NCBI GenBank assembly: GCA_031213475.1
Contig: JARUPZ010000002.1
Location: 3,162,001-3,226,000 of the forward strand
DNA length: 64,000 nucleotides
Direction: 5' to 3'
DNA from: Nereocystis luetkeana
Taxonomy: Eukaryota; Sar; Phaeophyceae; Laminariales; Laminariaceae
A program made the position numbers and the translations under genes. Under the pieces are notes generated by a model that worked only from the letters and a program-made list of their open reading frames with translations, ran no database searches and was not told the origin of the DNA. Shown here piece by piece: positions 33,327 to 43,434 of this stretch; within the stretch, counting starts at the first letter, position 1; each line of letters opens with the position of its first letter.

Positions 33327-33472
33327 CCTGGCCTAGCCGGGTGTTCGCGGAAGACCTTGAAGTGTACGAAGGTGTTGGAGGCCCGGAAGACTCTCGCCCG
33401 GCGGAGGGCCCCCCCTTGCCGCGCGAACCGGAGGGCGTCCGCTCTCGGGATGTCCTGCTCTCCCTCGTGCGC
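32945..33472 (-). CDS. PH-domain-like terminal exon
   Basis: Minus frame from the AG in TGTTACAG to a TAG at 32945, 175 codons. It reads RARVFRASNTFVHFKVFREH, then WVVDVAGKRQTLVGLRADAS, WGLLFTTKEDGEMEVACEDQ and ESYRMWLGVAAAV. Alternating strands followed by a final helix with Trp (ESYxMWL) fit the end of a PH domain. A loop between strands carries a poly-Ala run (from CAG repeats) and a poly-Gly run, so the domain is stretched. No other exon of a PH-like N-terminal half is firmly placed. The strands on the other side of this DNA are open too, but lack such a pattern. Confidence 0.55.
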
Positions 33473-34159
33473 CTGTAACATAGCAATGGCATTTAACAGT
33501 TTTTTTTTTGTTTAAATGTAAAATAATAATATATACAAGGCGCTTCGCTCCGCGGGCGGCCTACGCCGCCCGCTACGCTCGCTCAGGAAGGAAAAAAGTA
33601 CATCAAATTATGCGAAGCGAACAGAGGTCCACGATTGAGTTTAGTGTTTTCAAGGATCGTAATTGCAAACCGGCGACTTGATAATGCCAAGAGTCCCGCC
33701 GCCATGCTTCAGGAAAAAACAGCTCCGACGCCAGCTTGGATGCCACATATACGCTTCGCGTCGCGGATGTCGTACGTACGTACATACACCCCAGGTAGGG
33801 TACTACTGTCTGTACTTATTTTCTTCTTTCGATATGCTCTATGTCTGTACTGTATGTACGAAGAAAGCGAAAGCACAGCACGGCACAGCAGCAAAAACAA
33901 TGAAAATGAAACCGAAAACTCGGAAAGGAAAAAAATCCCCGTCCCCTCTCGTGTAATATTTTTCTGTCTGATTGGAACACCTTACACCCGGTCGAATAGA
34001 AGAAAAGAAAAAATCGCATAGAAGAGCTTCTCTCTCAGCCTCGTACGCCGCCCGCCCCTCTCGCGACCACCTCGCTACCGATTCGGTCCGGGTAAAGCTT
34101 ATATCACTCTCTGCCACAATCAGCCCCGTCGCCCACCCCGCGTGAAGCCCGGTGCTCAC

Positions 34160-34300
34160 CGTGGCCGTCGTTCGCCAGCTCGATAACGTTGGTGTTCAAA
34201 CTGCACACCTCCCTCTTTCAACCTCAGCGTGGTCGCAAAAATAAGCACCGCTCGAATATCATCTTGCCCTCCCGAACGACCTTTATAAACTCGTACATAC
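34160..34300 (-). CDS. Tentative upstream exons of the PH-like gene
   Basis: Two short minus-strand pieces look spliced: one reading MYEFIKVVREGKMIFER up to GAGCG|GTGCTT (about 34300-34240), and one after GTGTGCAG reading LNTNVIELANDGH up to CCACG|GTGAGC (about 34206-34160). Their junction keeps the frame through a split Arg codon. The link to the PH-like exon is not in phase without a further exon, so assignment is uncertain. Confidence 0.25.
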
Positions 34301-34727
34301 TCTATCAACAATCATAAATCGAAGCCAGACAAAGCCCGTTCATGCATCCCTCGTGTCTCGAGGCACACGCGACGCCTAGGCACGAAAGCGGCGACCGCGC
34401 TCCTTGCAACCCCCCCTCTACCCGCCAACACCCGCTGGCACCCGCGACGGTGCCGGGTCCTCCCGCGATGCCGTGCTCGGAGAACACGCACGCACGCGAA
34501 ACGAAAGAAGAAAAAAGGAAGAAATGACCGAGAAAACAAAGAACTGCTGGAAAGGTCCGGCGAGTAATAATAGGAGGCGGTTTGGAAGTGGGAGCTCTGA
34601 GAGGCCAGGGATGCACCAACCGAGCACGCTCAGGGGTTGTGATCTAAGTATGTAGTTCTATATATATTCAAAAAGAGACACACCTCAGCTGTGAGATGTA
34701 AAAACAAAAAATCGTCGAATCTCGTAC

Positions 34728-34978
34728 CACCCTATTTCGGAGGGAAATACAAAAATTAGGGCAAAATATGCTTGGTGAAAATACTATAATTCTATCACGG
34801 GGCAACAGTACATCAGTAATCAGGATAAAAATATGCCTGGTAAAAATACTATCAGGACCAAATACGCCAGGCAAAAATACTATCAGGACCAAATACGCCA
34901 GGTAAAAATAATAAAATGCGCAAGTTTTTGTCTACACGATGGGTCCTGAATACTATTTAATAGGTGGTCCCCCGTAAT
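34728..34978. mobile_element. Diverged B-like element with internal tandem
   Basis: Starts CCCTATTTCGGAGGG and ends GGTGGTCCCCCGTAATA. Inside, ACTATCAGGACCAAATACGC with CAGGTAAAAATA-type tails occurs two to three times in tandem. It resembles 9712-9850 in its right half (TTTTTGTCTACACGATGGG). Confidence 0.6.
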
Positions 34979-35335
34979 ACTGTTCCTAATCACAAGGACA
35001 CTTCGGATTTACACTTGAATATAAAAAAGGTGATTGATGTGTTGGAACATAGCGGTATTCGCAAAGCCCGCGTGGTGATTTTTTCGGTCGCGCTCGCTAC
35101 GGAATGCACGGCCTCTCGTGAAGGGCAACCTCTACCGGTGGTTACATGAAAAAAGTGCTAAAAAAAAAAGTGCGACACCTCGGACAAGATCATGGCACAC
35201 AGTATAACATCACCCCCCAGTTCGTGTATTCCCGGTAAGCGTCGTCTGGCGTAAGCCGCCGGGCTCGAGGGTGTGATCATCTAAAACATTCCAAGGCAGA
35301 AACACGTACTCCCGATATGTGTCGTCTAGCCTATT

Positions 35336-35431
35336 AACCCCTTTTAGCACCGCGGTCTCGTTTCGAGGACAAACCACTCAAGTTCCAAGTGAGTTGTCCC
35401 CAAAAACGGGACTGTAGTCCTAGAAGGGTTG
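35336..35431. mobile_element. Family A MITE
   Basis: TTAACCCCTTTTAGCACCG to CCTAGAAGGGTTGAA. Family F copy 3 follows (about 35460-35670), including CATCTACCTGGTAGATG, and then a family G fragment of GGGTCACC / ACCCGACCC units at 35731-35793. Confidence 0.75.
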
Positions 35432-35459
35432 AACTAAAAATATTTCACATTTCCGACAG

Positions 35460-35670
35460 ATCGTCCATGCCCACACTTCACCATCTACCTGGTAGATGTT
35501 AAAGGGCAGATTATAGACATATATATATTTGATCTGTATGATCTAGCTCACGATGCCGGGTGGGAGCCGTGTGACCTGAATGATGTCGCACACGTTTCCT
35601 AGGATGGGATCTGTACGTTACACAGACCTATTATTAGATGAGCTACTCTCTATACGTACGTAGATCATCA
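35460..35670. repeat. Family F repeat, copy 3
   Basis: Shares GATCTGTATGATCTAGCTC, CGGGTGGGAGCCGT and GGATGGGATCTGT with the copy at 48003-48300, and ends at GTAGATCATCATCTG. Confidence 0.55.
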
Positions 35671-35948
35671 TCTGTCCAAGGTGTTCGTTTGTGTGTGTTT
35701 TATGTTTTCCTCTATTTCTGTTATGTTCTGTTCTGGTCGAGTCGGGTCACCCTTATACCCGACCTGACCCGACCCGACCCGACCCGACCCGCGTTTTTTT
35801 TTTTTTGCCATACCCGTAAATCGCCCCCGGTAATATCTACCACACCACTGCTGTAGACGTCAAAGTAAGGACCGATTTGATCTTCATATTGATGTATAAA
35901 CAGCCCCCATATTTCCGATCAGAGTGGTACTATTCATACCCATGGTAC

Positions 35949-36077
35949 CTGAAACGCTCCTATCCCCGCGGAGCAGGGGTCCCTCAGCCTACTCTTGGCC
36001 TGCGTCGCAGCATCCTGCAGCTCCTCGTGGAGCAGCTGTGACCGTAGCTCGTTCCCGCGTCGCTCCAGAACGGCCGC
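35949..36077 (-). CDS. Coiled-coil-like exon, minus strand
   Basis: 43 codons between TCACTGGCAG and TTTCAG|GTACCA, phase 0 at both ends. Reads AAVLERRGNELRSQLLHEEL then QDAATQAKSRLRDPCSAGIG. Heptad-like Leu spacing suggests a helix. Both splice sites are good, and it probably belongs with the exons at 36485 and 37523. Confidence 0.5.
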
Positions 36078-36222
36078 CTGCCAGTGATATTTTTGAAAAA
36101 AGCATGACAACAGCCGTCGTCGACACGAGGTCTCAACTAACTGAGGGTTTGCTTCCGAATCCCCGGGGTGTAACCGAGGGGCAACACGCGAAAAACAAGG
36201 AAAGCATCCAACTAACCCTGTT

Positions 36223-36280
36223 GTTGTTATTGTTGTTGTTGTTGGTTGTTTTTGTTGTTGTTGTCGTTGTTGGTTGTTGG

Positions 36281-36315
<35 letters not shown>

Positions 36316-36390
36316 GGTTGTTGTTGTTGTTGTTGTCGTTGTTGGTTGTTGGTTGTTGTTGGTTGTTGTTGTTGTTGTTGTTGTTGTCTT
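36223..36390. repeat. (GTT)n microsatellite
   Basis: About 165 bp of GTT triplets with a few GGTT breaks. Poly-Val, poly-Leu and poly-Gln frames through it are artefacts. Confidence 0.95.
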
Positions 36391-36412
36391 CCCATTAAAC
36401 CGTCCTTTCTAC

Positions 36413-36485
36413 CCAGCCTCATCAGTACATCCAGCGTTCGTCCTGATTCCCCATCCTCGAGAGATACTGATTCTGTGGTCACAGA
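36413..36485 (-). CDS. Candidate exon, minus strand
   Basis: After a pyrimidine-rich tract and CTTACAG, the frame reads SVTTESVSLEDGESGRTLDV. It ends either at CTGG|GTAGAA (36413) or at GGAT|GTACTG (36429); only the second gives phase 0 to match the exon at 36077. A (GTT)n microsatellite (36223-36390) occupies the intron. Confidence 0.4.
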
Positions 36486-36733
36486 CTGTAAGACAGAGGA
36501 AGACCAAAAAATAAAACTAAATCGGAAATTTCAAGTGTCAGCGTACCGGGCACGGGTGCCGAAATTATCAATTTTTATTGGTGGGGATAAAAACGCATCT
36601 GTCTACACTTACCATACCGGTATTCAGTTCACATTACGTGCATGTACTCGTATCTATACTCACCTAAATTGACTATCAACATAAATGTCTACACATACTT
36701 ATGACGCCCAAAATGCCAGTGTTACGATTTAGA

Positions 36734-37255
36734 GGCAGAGAGAAAGCGGCGCAATAGGGGGGAAAACGTCCGAAAGCGTTCGACGGTGTCAAGGCAATGA
36801 TAGCGGCCAAGAAAAAGCGGCGCAATAGGAAAATATTGTCCCGAGCGTTTGGCGGTATCAACGCAACGTTAGCGGTGCAATAGGAAGATAATGTCCTAGC
36901 GTTTGACGGTTTCAGCGCAACGTTAGCGACCAAGAAAAAGCGGCGCAATAGGGGAAATGCCCGAGAGCGTTTGACGGTTTCAACGCAACGGTAGCGCGCC
37001 AGAAAAACCGGCGCAATAGAAAGAACCCCCTCAGCGTTATTAGACCGCTTCAAAATTTCAACGCAACGGATGGCAGCGGTCAGTAAAGAGAAATCCGCAA
37101 TAGGAAATACGAACATACCCAGCGTTTGGCCGTTTTAACGCAACACGCAATGTTAGCGGCACGAAAAAAGCGGCGCAAATAGGAAAAAAGTTTCAGAATT
37201 TGACCGTTTCAACGCAACGTAGGCAGCAAAGACAAAAGCGGCGCAATAGGGGACG
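36734..37255. repeat. Minisatellite of about 70-bp units
   Basis: About eight imperfect units sharing AAGCGGCGCAATAGG and GCGTTTGACGGTTTCAACGC followed by AACGTTAGCG. It fills most of the intron between the exons at 37523-37397 and 36485. Confidence 0.85.
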
Positions 37256-37396
37256 CCCCAGGGCCCATGAGCGTCCCAAAAGAGGCTGAGAGGTTACAAT
37301 GGGACTGACGCTGTCTACGGCGGTTCCGGAAATCAAAACCTTACCTTTCGTCCAGGGCATTCTACGTCGCGATACGGCTGCCGGCAACAGACTCAC

Positions 37397-37523
37397 TCTG
37401 TTCTTAAGGATGTTGAGCTGTGAGCGGAGCGTCTGCGCCAGGGGCACGGCCGAGTCTCCGGTGAGCGCCGCGAGGCTCTTGCTGTACACCGCCGAGCAAA
37501 AAAGCTTCGAGAGCAGATCAACC
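37397..37523 (-). CDS. Candidate exon, minus strand, helical
   Basis: After AATGAATGCAG the frame reads VDLLSKLFCSAVYSKSLAAL then PLAQTLRSQLNILKNR, ending AACAGA|GTGAGT (strong donor, phase 0). This joins in phase to the exon at 36485. No family was recognised. Confidence 0.5.
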
Positions 37524-37721
37524 CTGCATTCATTTCAGCCAGCCAGAGCCGCGCGGCAGAGGGGGGGGGAAGCGGGGGCGGAGGCGGAGGCGGAATAATG
37601 AGCGAGGCGGTCGACAAAGGGGAGGGGGGGCGGAGGCGGGGGAATGGGCGAGGCGTGGAGGATTATGCCGGCGGGTGCGGCAGCGACAGCAGCAGCAGCA
37701 GCAGCAATATTTTGTACTTGC

Positions 37722-37787
37722 CTTCAGGGGATGTAAATACTGACGCCATCGAGGGAAGGTCACCACCGGGACCATTTATCGCAACAA
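37722..37787 (-). CDS. Tentative exon with GC donor, minus strand
   Basis: Between ACGTACAAG and CTGAAG|GCAAGT the frame reads VAINGPGGDLPSMASVFTSP. The donor is a consensus GC site. Its phase does not match the exon at 37523 directly, so an exon is missing or one of the two is wrong. Confidence 0.3.
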
Positions 37788-37929
37788 CTTGTACGTGCAA
37801 CAAACAGTACAAAGGTGAGTCTATTGTAATATTGACAGACCGTGTGCAGTGAATGCAGCCCGAGTCATGAAAAACAAAAAACTGTCTCGGGGGGGGAAAA
37901 TCGACCCGAGAGCATTCGGTCATCGCAGC

Positions 37930-38140
37930 AAGGAGCGGTCGACACCCCCCCTCTCTCTCAACCTTTTGTTCCTCCCCCGCCCCCCCTCCCTCCCTCTCCC
38001 CCGCCCCTCTCCCTCTCTCCCTACCCATGATATCGAGTACATCACTCCTATCGAGTACACCCCCCCCCCCCCTCCGTCCTCACGATCCCTCCCTCCCCCC
38101 CCCCTCCCTCCCCCCCCCTCCCTTCCCCTCATGCTCCCTC
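37930..38140. repeat. C/T-rich low complexity with family D head
   Basis: Polypyrimidine runs (CCCTCC type) on both sides of a short minus-oriented family D head (38028-38062, CCATGATATCGAGTACATCA). A G-run of about 20 bp lies at 38309-38329. Confidence 0.8.
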
Positions 38141-38379
38141 CCTCCCTCATTCACCCTTGGGATTTTCTGTCTTCGGCAACCGCCCCCCCTGTACCACGAT
38201 TTAGGGGCTCTTCCTGTCCCACCATCGCTTCATTTTGATTTAGCGCGGATAGATAGCCCGCTCGCTCTTCTCCGAACAAGGTATCCTGACCGCACCGCAC
38301 CGCACCAAGGGAGGGGGGGGGGGGGGGGGGAAGGGGAGAACGGTTGCGATCGAGGCTTTTGTGTTTGAAAATTCCGAAA

Positions 38380-38790
38380 GATTTTCACGGAAATTCTTGT
38401 TTTAATGCTCATTGAAACAATATACCTGGTATGTAAGTATACTTCGAAGTATAGTAAATATACTTCGAAGTATATGATCACATTTTGACGAACAATCTTG
38501 CTCAAATGTTCAATAAAACAATGTACGCGGTACGTAAATATAAATATATATATGATTACATTTTGACGAAAGTTCTTGCTTTAATGCTCAACAAAACAAT
38601 ATACCTGGTATGTAAATATGAGTATATATATATGATTACATTTTGACGATTTTTTTTTTTGTTTTAACCCCCTTGGAACCGCAGTCCCGTTTTGGGGACA
38701 CGCTACTTGAAATTTGAGTGCTTTGTCCCCAAAGCGGGACTGCGGTTCTAAAAGGGTTAATGCTCAATAAAACAATATGTGTGAATATAT
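38380..38790. repeat. Tandem repeat of about 85-bp A/T-rich units
   Basis: Five units with ATGCTCAATAAAACAATAT, a TACCTGGTATGTAA block, a TATATA tract and ATTACATTTTGACGA. The fourth unit is interrupted by a family A MITE at a TTAA. Confidence 0.85.
38664..38760. mobile_element. Family A MITE at a TTAA in a tandem array
   Basis: The neighbouring units read CTTTAATGCTCA where this one reads GTTTTAACCC...GGGTTAATGCTCA. The uninterrupted units thus show the empty TTAA site, supporting piggyBac-type insertion. Confidence 0.85.
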
Positions 38791-38819
38791 ATATTATATA
38801 TGTGAATAGATACGAATAT

Positions 38820-39176
38820 TTATTTATTTTCTCCGCATTCTCGGCCGGTGTGAGCGAACCCTAAAAATTCGATTTTTATCTTAAAACTTTGTCTGGGACT
38901 CCGGACGCCTTCGCTCCCCTGCCTGCCTTCGTGCTTGCTTTTTCGACCGATTTCTTCGGGGGTGGGGTCGCGCGAGCCGGCCTCCGACGGGTGTGTTCTC
39001 CCGTGCGCGCGTCTCGGGAGTCTCGCGCCGCCGACGAGCGTGGCGACCCCGAACTCTAGGGACATTTGCTGCGGAGAGGACACACGGAGCTTCTGTTTTC
39101 CCCCTACTCGTACTATTGTTCTAAAAGGTACACGGGTGGCTCGTGTCCTCAGGATCTGAACGATTGAAGGGTTCAT
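38820..39176 (-). CDS. Possible short protein, minus strand
   Basis: 118 codons, MNPSIVQILRTRATRVPFRT to HTGRECGENK, stop at 38820. The stop overlaps AATAAATAAA, a possible polyadenylation signal. High GC in the middle and no recognised domain. The direct repeat at 39147-39359 overlaps its start. Could be chance. Confidence 0.25.
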   Translation of the reverse strand: MNPSIVQILRTRATRVPFRTIVRVGGKQKLRVSSPQQMSLEFGVATLVGGARLPRRAHGRTHPSEAGSRDPTPEEIGRKSKHEGRQGSEGVRSPRQSFKIKIEFLGFAHTGRECGENK

Positions 39177-39359
39177 AATTTAATCGGGGGATTTCTTATT
39201 GGTTCAAACTGACAGCCCCGTTTTCGTGTGCGAGATCTACCACGCGTGAGCTGCAGTCAGTCGTGGATTCAGAATCTGAACGATTGAAGGGTTCATTTGA
39301 TTCTTTGTTTGGAGGATTTTTATTGGTACAAACTGACAAGTCCCGTTTTCGTGTGCGAG
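39147..39359. repeat. Direct repeat, two units of about 90 bp
   Basis: Both units contain ATCTGAACGATTGAAGGGTT, then TATTGGT(T/A)CAAACTGACA and CCCGTTTTCGTGTGCGAG. They diverge in the middle by a few small indels. Confidence 0.8.
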
Positions 39360-39658
39360 TACTACGTATTGACAGTCTCATGTATTCTTGGGTGCGATAT
39401 CTATAAAAGCTTTATATATACCCTGGTATACTGTATACGTGACAGACTTGATCGTATCTCATTTTCTCGGTTGTTCTGCATTGCCGATCGATGTCAGGTG
39501 TCAGATTATCCGGCAGGTGCTTGATACTGCTCATCATACTTGCAGTATCTCGATTGCTGCCTGTTCTCAGGATGTAGTGCGATAATGCGCGTGCAGTACG
39601 CGTCCTGTTCTCGCAGGAATTAACGCGTATACTGCAAGTTGCTGCCTGCTGCGATGCC

Positions 39659-39840
39659 GTGCATACCACTGCTGCTGCTGCTGCTGCTGCTGTTGTTGTT
39701 GTGCTGCTGCTGGTGTTGCGGCTGGGTCTGCACAACAGCAGCTGCAGCAACCGCCCGCAGCAGCAGCAGCGATGCCTGCTACTACTACTCCTGCTGCTGC
39801 TGCTGCTGCTGTTGCTGCTATTTTTTATGCTGTGCTGCAG
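39659..39840. repeat. (CTG)n-rich tract
   Basis: Interrupted CTG/TGC triplets over 180 bp. Poly-Leu and poly-Ala frames are artefacts. Confidence 0.9.
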
Positions 39841-40534
39841 CTGCTATCGCTTTCGCGTGCGGGAGAGGTCATCCCCTCCGCACAAGCGCCGTTGGAAGTA
39901 GGTATACAGCTCGCCGTAGAAAGGGGTGATACAGGCGTGGGTATTGGGTACTTGGCAACTGGGCAGCAGAAGGGCGGCAATACTACAGCAGTATACTGTC
40001 ATCGTGAACAAAACTAGGAGCAATCTCAGTCCTGTGTGAAACCTCTCGGAACTGAGCTGATTTCTGCCCCCGACAGCAGCAACTGAGCTCCAAATTATCG
40101 ATGATCTCCTGGCCCATAAACAGTAGACGATTGTGATTTTCGGGCTTTCAGAGTACATGGCTGAAAAAGACAGAAATGATAACGTCCCAAACAAATGCTA
40201 TAAATGTTGGCCTATAATTCGAGTGAGACAGATACGAAAACTGAGAACTGGCACTCGGCAGTGCCTTTTCCCTGCACCACCTGGCATTGCCCTGATCCCG
40301 TTCGTGACAAGATCGAATGATACATCTATGTCAACTTCCATAAAATGAATCACACGACTTGGCACTGGGGTATATTTTCCTATCCGGAGCATGGGTGCCG
40401 GCAGGCACCCATGTGGAGCCCTTGCATATACGGTATTATACATGTAAATATACATATGTGTATATATATGTTATATCTTGGGCAGCAATATAATCATCGC
40501 CTTGGAGTCTGCTGCAGTAGCAGTGCAGGTTGCC

Positions 40535-40675
40535 CGCTAGAGTGCCTGTGAAGTCGCTGGGCACAGATGGGATGAACCGATGTGGCAGTGTGCTATTAAT
40601 AGCGCCGGTTGCCGCTATAGCGGGCGATGTCGGCTGGCGCGTATGATGCCGGGACTATAGAGCGACCTCTACTTG
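40535..40675. repeat. Family C dispersed repeat, copy 2
   Basis: In order: GATGTGGCAGTGTGCTATTAA, TAGCGCCGGTTGCCGCTATAG, GTCGGCTGGCGCGTATGATG. Closest to the copy at 5205-5345. Confidence 0.6.
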
Positions 40676-40696
40676 TACAGTCGTACTGTAACAAGA

Positions 40697-40951
40697 ACTA
40701 AGGGTCATTCTTCTCGGAGAGCTTTTTTTTTCCAAATTTTTGACACTTTTTTCGCGCAATTTTTCAATCTTCCAAATTTTCCTGTTTTTTTTTTTTTTCA
40801 AATATTGGAATGTTAACGAACTTGATATTTTTGGTCTGGAGAATTTCACGAATAGTGACAAAACGCCTCCGTATATTGATACATATTTCCAATTATTTCC
40901 AAACTTTGGAAAATATGGAAAAAACGTTCTCCGATAAGAATGAACCTAAAA
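40697..40951. mobile_element. Family H MITE, copy 2
   Basis: Imperfect terminal inverted repeats of about 25 bp: GGTCATTCTTCTCGGAGAGC at the left, CGTTCTCCGATAAGAATGAA at the right. The inside is A/T-rich. Matches 10463-10775 in opposite orientation. Confidence 0.6.
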
Positions 40952-41073
40952 GGGAGTGCATTTATCATTGTCTGTAACAGGTAGAGAGGTATATATACCA
41001 GACATGTATATTTAATACATAATATATAGTAATAACATACCTGGTATCCCGTATAAATATACATACACATACA

Positions 41074-41183
41074 TATTACGGGGGACAATAGTTCATAGGA
41101 CCAAACATTATTAGTAAAACTAGGGAAAAATATAGGTTTTTATGTATTACCACAGGTCCTATTAACTACGCCCCCCCGTAATA
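41074..41183. mobile_element. Family B MITE
   Basis: Full reverse-orientation copy, TATTACGGGGGACAATAG to TACGCCCCCCCGTAATA. TACCTGGTA lies just outside each end (41040 and 41190). Confidence 0.85.
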
Positions 41184-41728
41184 GTATATACCTGGTACGT
41201 AGATGCATATTTATCTTTTCCCTCAGACTTGGAAATTCATTGATGCCTCGAATAAGTGTGGACTGCAACAAAAAAAAAAGTTGGGCTTCCTTTTCAAGAA
41301 AGGATTGTTCGAATTGTTTCCTACCCAATGAGGCGATCAGCCTGGGATAAGCAACAAACAAAACACCACTTTTTTTTCGGGATATTGGGGCCCCGGTTCT
41401 AGTAGTTTGGGTTCGGGTCGGGATTGTAGTTCATTTAATTCGCAAAAGAGGGAGGGAAGACATAAAACCCTTTTCTAAAACCACAAAAAAAAAACACTTT
41501 TCCTACAAAACCCTATGTACCCCCGTCTGGTCGGGACGGTTACAACGTCATCTACAACAACGACCACAAAAAAAAAACGCCGCGGGTTTTGTCTGTTCTG
41601 TCTGTTCTGTCTTAAGCGTGCGGGAAGTGGTCCAGGGTGAGTCAAAACGTCGAGCGTACAGCGAGGTACGCCGGACACAAGAGACCGAAGCGAAGAACCG
41701 ACCACGTGTACGTACGTGTGCACGAAAA

Positions 41729-41960
41729 GTAGGTAGGACATCCCTTCCAACCAAGGCTTCATGCTGAGTTCGAGTACCGAGTAGGCAAGTGTATAGGCTA
41801 TCCCTACTCAGTCAGCGCTGACTACTGTAAGCACAATAGGCTACTGTATCAACTCAGTAGGTTATCCCTTCGAACCAAGAGGTCCTTCTTTGTGACCTCC
41901 AGTACCTCGTATACTAATTCATAGTTCATCCTACTCAGTCAGCGCTCACTACAGTAAGTA
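41729..41960. repeat. Tandem repeat of about 130 bp, cut by the gap
   Basis: Two units with ATCCCTTC(C/G)AACCAAG and CTACTCAGTCAGCGCT(G/C)ACTAC. The second unit runs into the run of N, so the array probably caused the assembly gap. Confidence 0.75.
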
Positions 41961-42060
41961 NNNNNNNNNNNNNNNNNNNNNNNNNNNNNNNNNNNNNNNN
42001 NNNNNNNNNNNNNNNNNNNNNNNNNNNNNNNNNNNNNNNNNNNNNNNNNNNNNNNNNNNN
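41961..42060. other. Assembly gap
   Basis: Exactly 100 N. True length unknown. Confidence 1.
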
Positions 42061-42193
42061 GGGTGGGGACACTACCGGATTGCGGGGGAAACCTGGCAAC
42101 AGAAACCGTAAAACAAATACGGCGTGTTGACAGCCGGAGATGTAGCGTACTTTGGGTCCATCGCGGGATTCTTATTACAGTAGCCCCGTGTGG

Positions 42194-42330
42194 TATTATG
42201 GGGGACCATAGTAAATACCAGGTAGGGACCAACATACTGTTGGTAAAGATGTTCAAAATAGGTAAATATGTAGGTTTTTGTGTGAACCGTAGGCCCCTAC
42301 CAGGTATTTATTTTGGTCCCCCGCAATCAG
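42194..42330. mobile_element. Family B MITE with two TACCAGGTA insertions
   Basis: Reverse-orientation copy, TATTATGGGGGACCATAG to GGTCCCCCGCAAT. TACCAGGTA lies at 42216-42224, where other copies read AATAGGACC, and at 42298-42306, where others read CCTATTTA. Both extra segments begin after a TA. Confidence 0.9.
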
Positions 42331-43074
42331 TACATCTTATAGGAGATCCTATTGATAGTAAAAGTCGGCAACAAACGTGGTGGGTGTAATGAAACGTTAG
42401 ATGATTTGATGATGACTACCAGGTACATGATATTAACCTTTTTTTTTTTGTGCACAAATATTGGAAACCGTTCTCAACAGCGTCCTCTATCTCAGAGAGA
42501 AGGGGGGGTGGGGGTAGAGAGACCTCTTGTGCTGTGCAGCGAGATGAGTGCAGGTTGGGGCGGAGCAGAAGCCAGCACAAGCACGAGGCACTGTTCACCG
42601 TAGCTGTCAAGGCTAGAGCCTGCAGCCCGATACACGCCTGCCTCAAAACGTAGCACTTTTCTGGCAAAATATTTGAGACTGACACATCCTCCTCAATCGA
42701 AGCAGTACACTCACTGTACGATGTATCCCATTTGCGTTGTACAATATACCAGGTATATAATATAATATATATATATCTATATATATATATATATTTATAA
42801 TTTTTTCGTTAGCCCCCAGGTCATGGGGTTAAGGTCAAGGTTAGGCCTACAATTTTGTAAAAATCAGTTATGGTCAACTCACTACTAGAAATAACGACGT
42901 CCTCTAAGAATAGAACGGAGCTCTTCAAGCGAGAAGACCCCCTGCCGAAAAAATCGGCTTCAGTAGTAGGTACTCCTCTGTAATGCCGGTTCAACTCCTC
43001 CATAATGCCGGTTCGATCCTCGAGCTCACAGCCGCTGTTGTTGTTTTTTTTCTGTAAATAGCGCCGGTGATCGA

Positions 43075-43415
43075 TATACTGTCGATGCAATCGCTCGACA
43101 CAGATGGTATCAACTATAGCAAGTGCGGCAGAGTGCGGAATACTGCCGGTGCTCGCTGTTATAGAGCCGGTGTCTCGAGCCTGATAGCGCATACCGGTAC
43201 TACAGAAGGACCGGCAACTACCGTACCTCCATCGCAGGACGCGTGTTTCACCTTGCTCCGACCCCTGTTGCAGAAAGCCTCCTTCACCTTGCTGCACAGA
43301 TGGATTGACCAGTGAGGCAGTGTGTGGAATACTGCCGGTGCCCGACATAATAGAGACGGTGTGATGGCCTGGGACATATCATGCCGGTACTATGTAGGGA
43401 CCGGCACTACTGTAC
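43075..43415. repeat. Family C repeats, copies 3 and 4
   Basis: Two diverged units (43075-43215 and 43305-43415), each with CAGATGG, GCGGAATACTGCCGGTGC-like and CATGCCGGTACTA blocks. Between and beside them, CACCTTGCTC blocks recur at 43250, 43283 and 43470. TA-rich tract at 42745-42800; 42800-43070 holds nothing else recognised. Confidence 0.55.
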
Positions 43416-43434
43416 CTCTGTCGTGTGTAGCGCG

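Noticed and set aside
35924-36514. Frames of 130-196 codons rich in Leu, Val or Gln
   Set aside because: They come from the (GTT)n microsatellite; only the parts outside it were kept as exon candidates.
37530-38368. Pro/Arg-rich frames on both strands
   Set aside because: They are explained by C/T-rich runs and a family D head.
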